From NCBI GenBank assembly GCA_021732995.1, contig JAKFWA010000022.1:1-64000 (forward strand): DNA of 64,000 nucleotides. The letters are read 5' to 3'. The translations under genes were made by a program, and so were the position numbers. This document shows positions 62,860-64,000 of the stretch, piece by piece. Under the pieces are notes generated by a model. The model worked only from the letters and a program-made list of their open reading frames with translations. It had not been told where the DNA came from and did not search any database. Every line of letters starts with the position of its first letter. Positions within the stretch are counted from its first letter, which is position 1. The DNA is from Planctomycetaceae bacterium (GTDB lineage: Bacteria; Planctomycetota; Planctomycetia; Planctomycetales; Planctomycetaceae).

Positions 62860-63702
62860 ATGGGCCTACTCGACTTCTTCAGCAAGCCCGAATCCGAGGC
62901 TGCGCCAATGCCCGGCCCGCGAATCAGCCGCACCGAGCGTCTGCTGGAATGTATTGACCTCGTCAAAGACTACCCCGGCAAGCGGGCTGTCGACGGCGTG
63001 GACTTTCACGTCATGCCCGGCGAGATCGTTGGACTGCTGGGGCCCAACGGTGCAGGCAAGACGACCTCGTTCCGCATGGCTTGCGGCATGATCTCGCCCA
63101 CTGAGGGTGAGGTGCTGCTCAACGGCACCAACGTCACGACGTGGCCGATGTATAAGCGAGCCCAGCAAGGCATGGGCTACCTGCCGCAGGACCACAGCAT
63201 CTTCACCAAGCTCAGCGTGGAGCAGAACATTCACGCGGTGCTCGAATACCTGCCACTGAAACGCGGCGAACGCAACGACAAGGTCGACTTCCTGCTCAAG
63301 CAGTTCGGCCTGGTTGAGAAACGCAAGCAGATTTCTTCCACCATGTCCGGCGGTGAGAAGCGTCGCCTGGAAATCGCCCGGTGTCTGGCAACGGACCCGG
63401 TGCTGATCCTCCTGGACGAACCGTTCACGGGTATTGACCCCGTCACGATTCACAGCATTCAGGACATTATCGGCGAGCTGCGCGACCGCGGTATCTCCAT
63501 CCTGCTGACCGACCACCGCGAACGCGAAACGCTGACCATCACGGATCGCAACTACATCATCTTCAAAGGTAAGGTGCTGGTGAACGGTGACGCCGCCACG
63601 GTGCTCAACGACCCCGAAGCTCAACGCTGCTACTTCGGCGACCGCTTCGACAAGGAGTCGATCATCAACTCCCGCCAATCCTTCGCCCAGGACGCCGCCT
63701 GA
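62860..63702 (+). CDS. lptB: LPS export ABC transporter ATP-binding protein LptB-like
   Basis: A 280-residue soluble ABC ATPase. The Walker A GPNGAGKTT, the Q-loop GMGYLPQDHSIFTKLSV, the signature MSGGEKRRLEIARCL, the Walker B ILLDEPFTGIDP and the H-loop LLTDHRERETL are all present. The short C-terminal region (KVLVNGDAATVLNDPEAQRCYFGDRF) is characteristic of LptB. It works with LptF/LptG to pull lipopolysaccharide from the inner membrane; those genes are not in the window. The N-terminus has an extra ~25 residues. The ATG at 62860 has AAGGA upstream. It fits with lpxC/lpxA in a lipid A pathway. Confidence 0.9.
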   Translation: MGLLDFFSKPESEAAPMPGPRISRTERLLECIDLVKDYPGKRAVDGVDFHVMPGEIVGLLGPNGAGKTTSFRMACGMISPTEGEVLLNGTNVTTWPMYKRAQQGMGYLPQDHSIFTKLSVEQNIHAVLEYLPLKRGERNDKVDFLLKQFGLVEKRKQISSTMSGGEKRRLEIARCLATDPVLILLDEPFTGIDPVTIHSIQDIIGELRDRGISILLTDHRERETLTITDRNYIIFKGKVLVNGDAATVLNDPEAQRCYFGDRFDKESIINSRQSFAQDAA

Positions 63703-63942
63703 CCCGAACCGCCGCCACTGGCGACGTGTCCCCCGGGTAGATCGAAACACCTGCGTTTCTTGCCTTCAGAGGAGCCTAACCTCAGCGCCGTCCTGACAAT
63801 CCGCACCACATCCGTGCTCTGCGAGTTCCAGCGACCGGCGGTTGCCCGAAGTCTTCATGACCGACCTTGCCCCCTCTGAGGCACCACCATACCATCCGCC
63901 CGAATTCACCGGGCACGTAAGTCGCCCTGCGAAATTCATCGC
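63703..63942. other. 240-bp gap before tRNA-Thr
   Basis: I see no gene here. Small minus-strand frames overlap the tRNA and are not credible. Confidence 0.5.
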
Positions 63943-64000
63943 GCCAGTGTAGCTCAATTGGCAGAGCACCGGTTTTGTAAACCGGGGGTTGCGGGTTCAA
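63943..64000 (+). tRNA. tRNA-Thr (anticodon TGT), truncated by the window end
   Basis: The acceptor 5' strand GCCAGTG (63943-63949), the D-arm GCTC...GAGC, the anticodon stem CCGGT/ACCGG and the loop TTTGTAA give anticodon TGT (63976-63978), reading ACA Thr. The T-arm begins GCGGGTTCAA, where the window stops. The 3' part of the T-arm and the acceptor 3' strand lie outside the window. Confidence 0.93.

Overview
The window looks like a chromosomal segment of a planctomycete (order Planctomycetales). The evidence is the gene content: two Tat-exported DUF1501 proteins, a 1305-residue PVC-type propeller/HEAT/cytochrome c protein, a Ser/Thr kinase fused to a beta-helix domain, a SecA-like ATPase without the usual C-terminal half, a formylmethanofuran dehydrogenase subunit A homologue (H4MPT-linked C1 metabolism) and lipid A genes. 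The DNA is GC-rich, genes lie on both strands in short clusters, and many intergenic gaps hold palindromic interspersed repeats. Genus or species cannot be read from the sequence alone.

Layout. 0.1-9.9 kb: M81 and M24 peptidases, a DUF1501 protein, an SGNH hydrolase, a PQQ-type propeller protein, a GlmM-like phosphohexomutase and a DUF2071 protein. 10-17.4 kb: a giant DGSK-repeat membrane protein, an unknown membrane protein, a HAD-like protein with an altered nucleophile, a pilin-like protein and a hypothetical gene. 17.5-28.7 kb: aldehyde dehydrogenase, kinase/beta-helix protein, MFS and DMT transporters, a UbiB-family kinase and a PEP-hydrolase-like TIM barrel. 28.9-42.3 kb: FHA-CpaF secretion ATPase, rnpA, xylulokinase, zinc-ribbon coiled-coil protein, fhcA, a SecA-like ATPase, and a secretin with a companion lipoprotein. 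42.3-48.9 kb: a GH18 protein, the second DUF1501 protein, an ABC exporter, an APC permease and a Flp pilin. 49.2-53 kb: an ompH-lpxC-lpxA-Gfo/Idh/MocA operon for the outer membrane and lipid A. 53-59.3 kb: a propeller glycosidase-like protein, an Ldh-family oxidoreductase and the giant cytochrome. 59.3-61.6 kb: an accessory patch with a strong candidate small RNA that has its own promoter and terminator, a winged-helix-like protein, an AT-rich gap and a frameshifted RibD/DHFR-like gene. 61.8-64 kb: a lipoprotein, an LptB-like ATPase and a tRNA-Thr cut by the window end.

Functional links. Parts of a Tad/Flp-type export machine (ATPase, secretin, CpaD-like lipoprotein, two small pilin-like proteins) are scattered over 33 kb rather than clustered. 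Lipid A synthesis and export are represented by LpxC, LpxA, OmpH and LptB. Secreted polymer or sugar catabolism is suggested by the SGNH, GH18 and propeller proteins, xylulokinase and a ketoglutarate-semialdehyde-type dehydrogenase. The least explained signals are the multi-hairpin RNA at 59369-59579, a family of direct-plus-inverted repeats present in three copies, and the HAD-like protein lacking the nucleophilic Asp. All product calls rest on motif recognition from memory; no database search was run.
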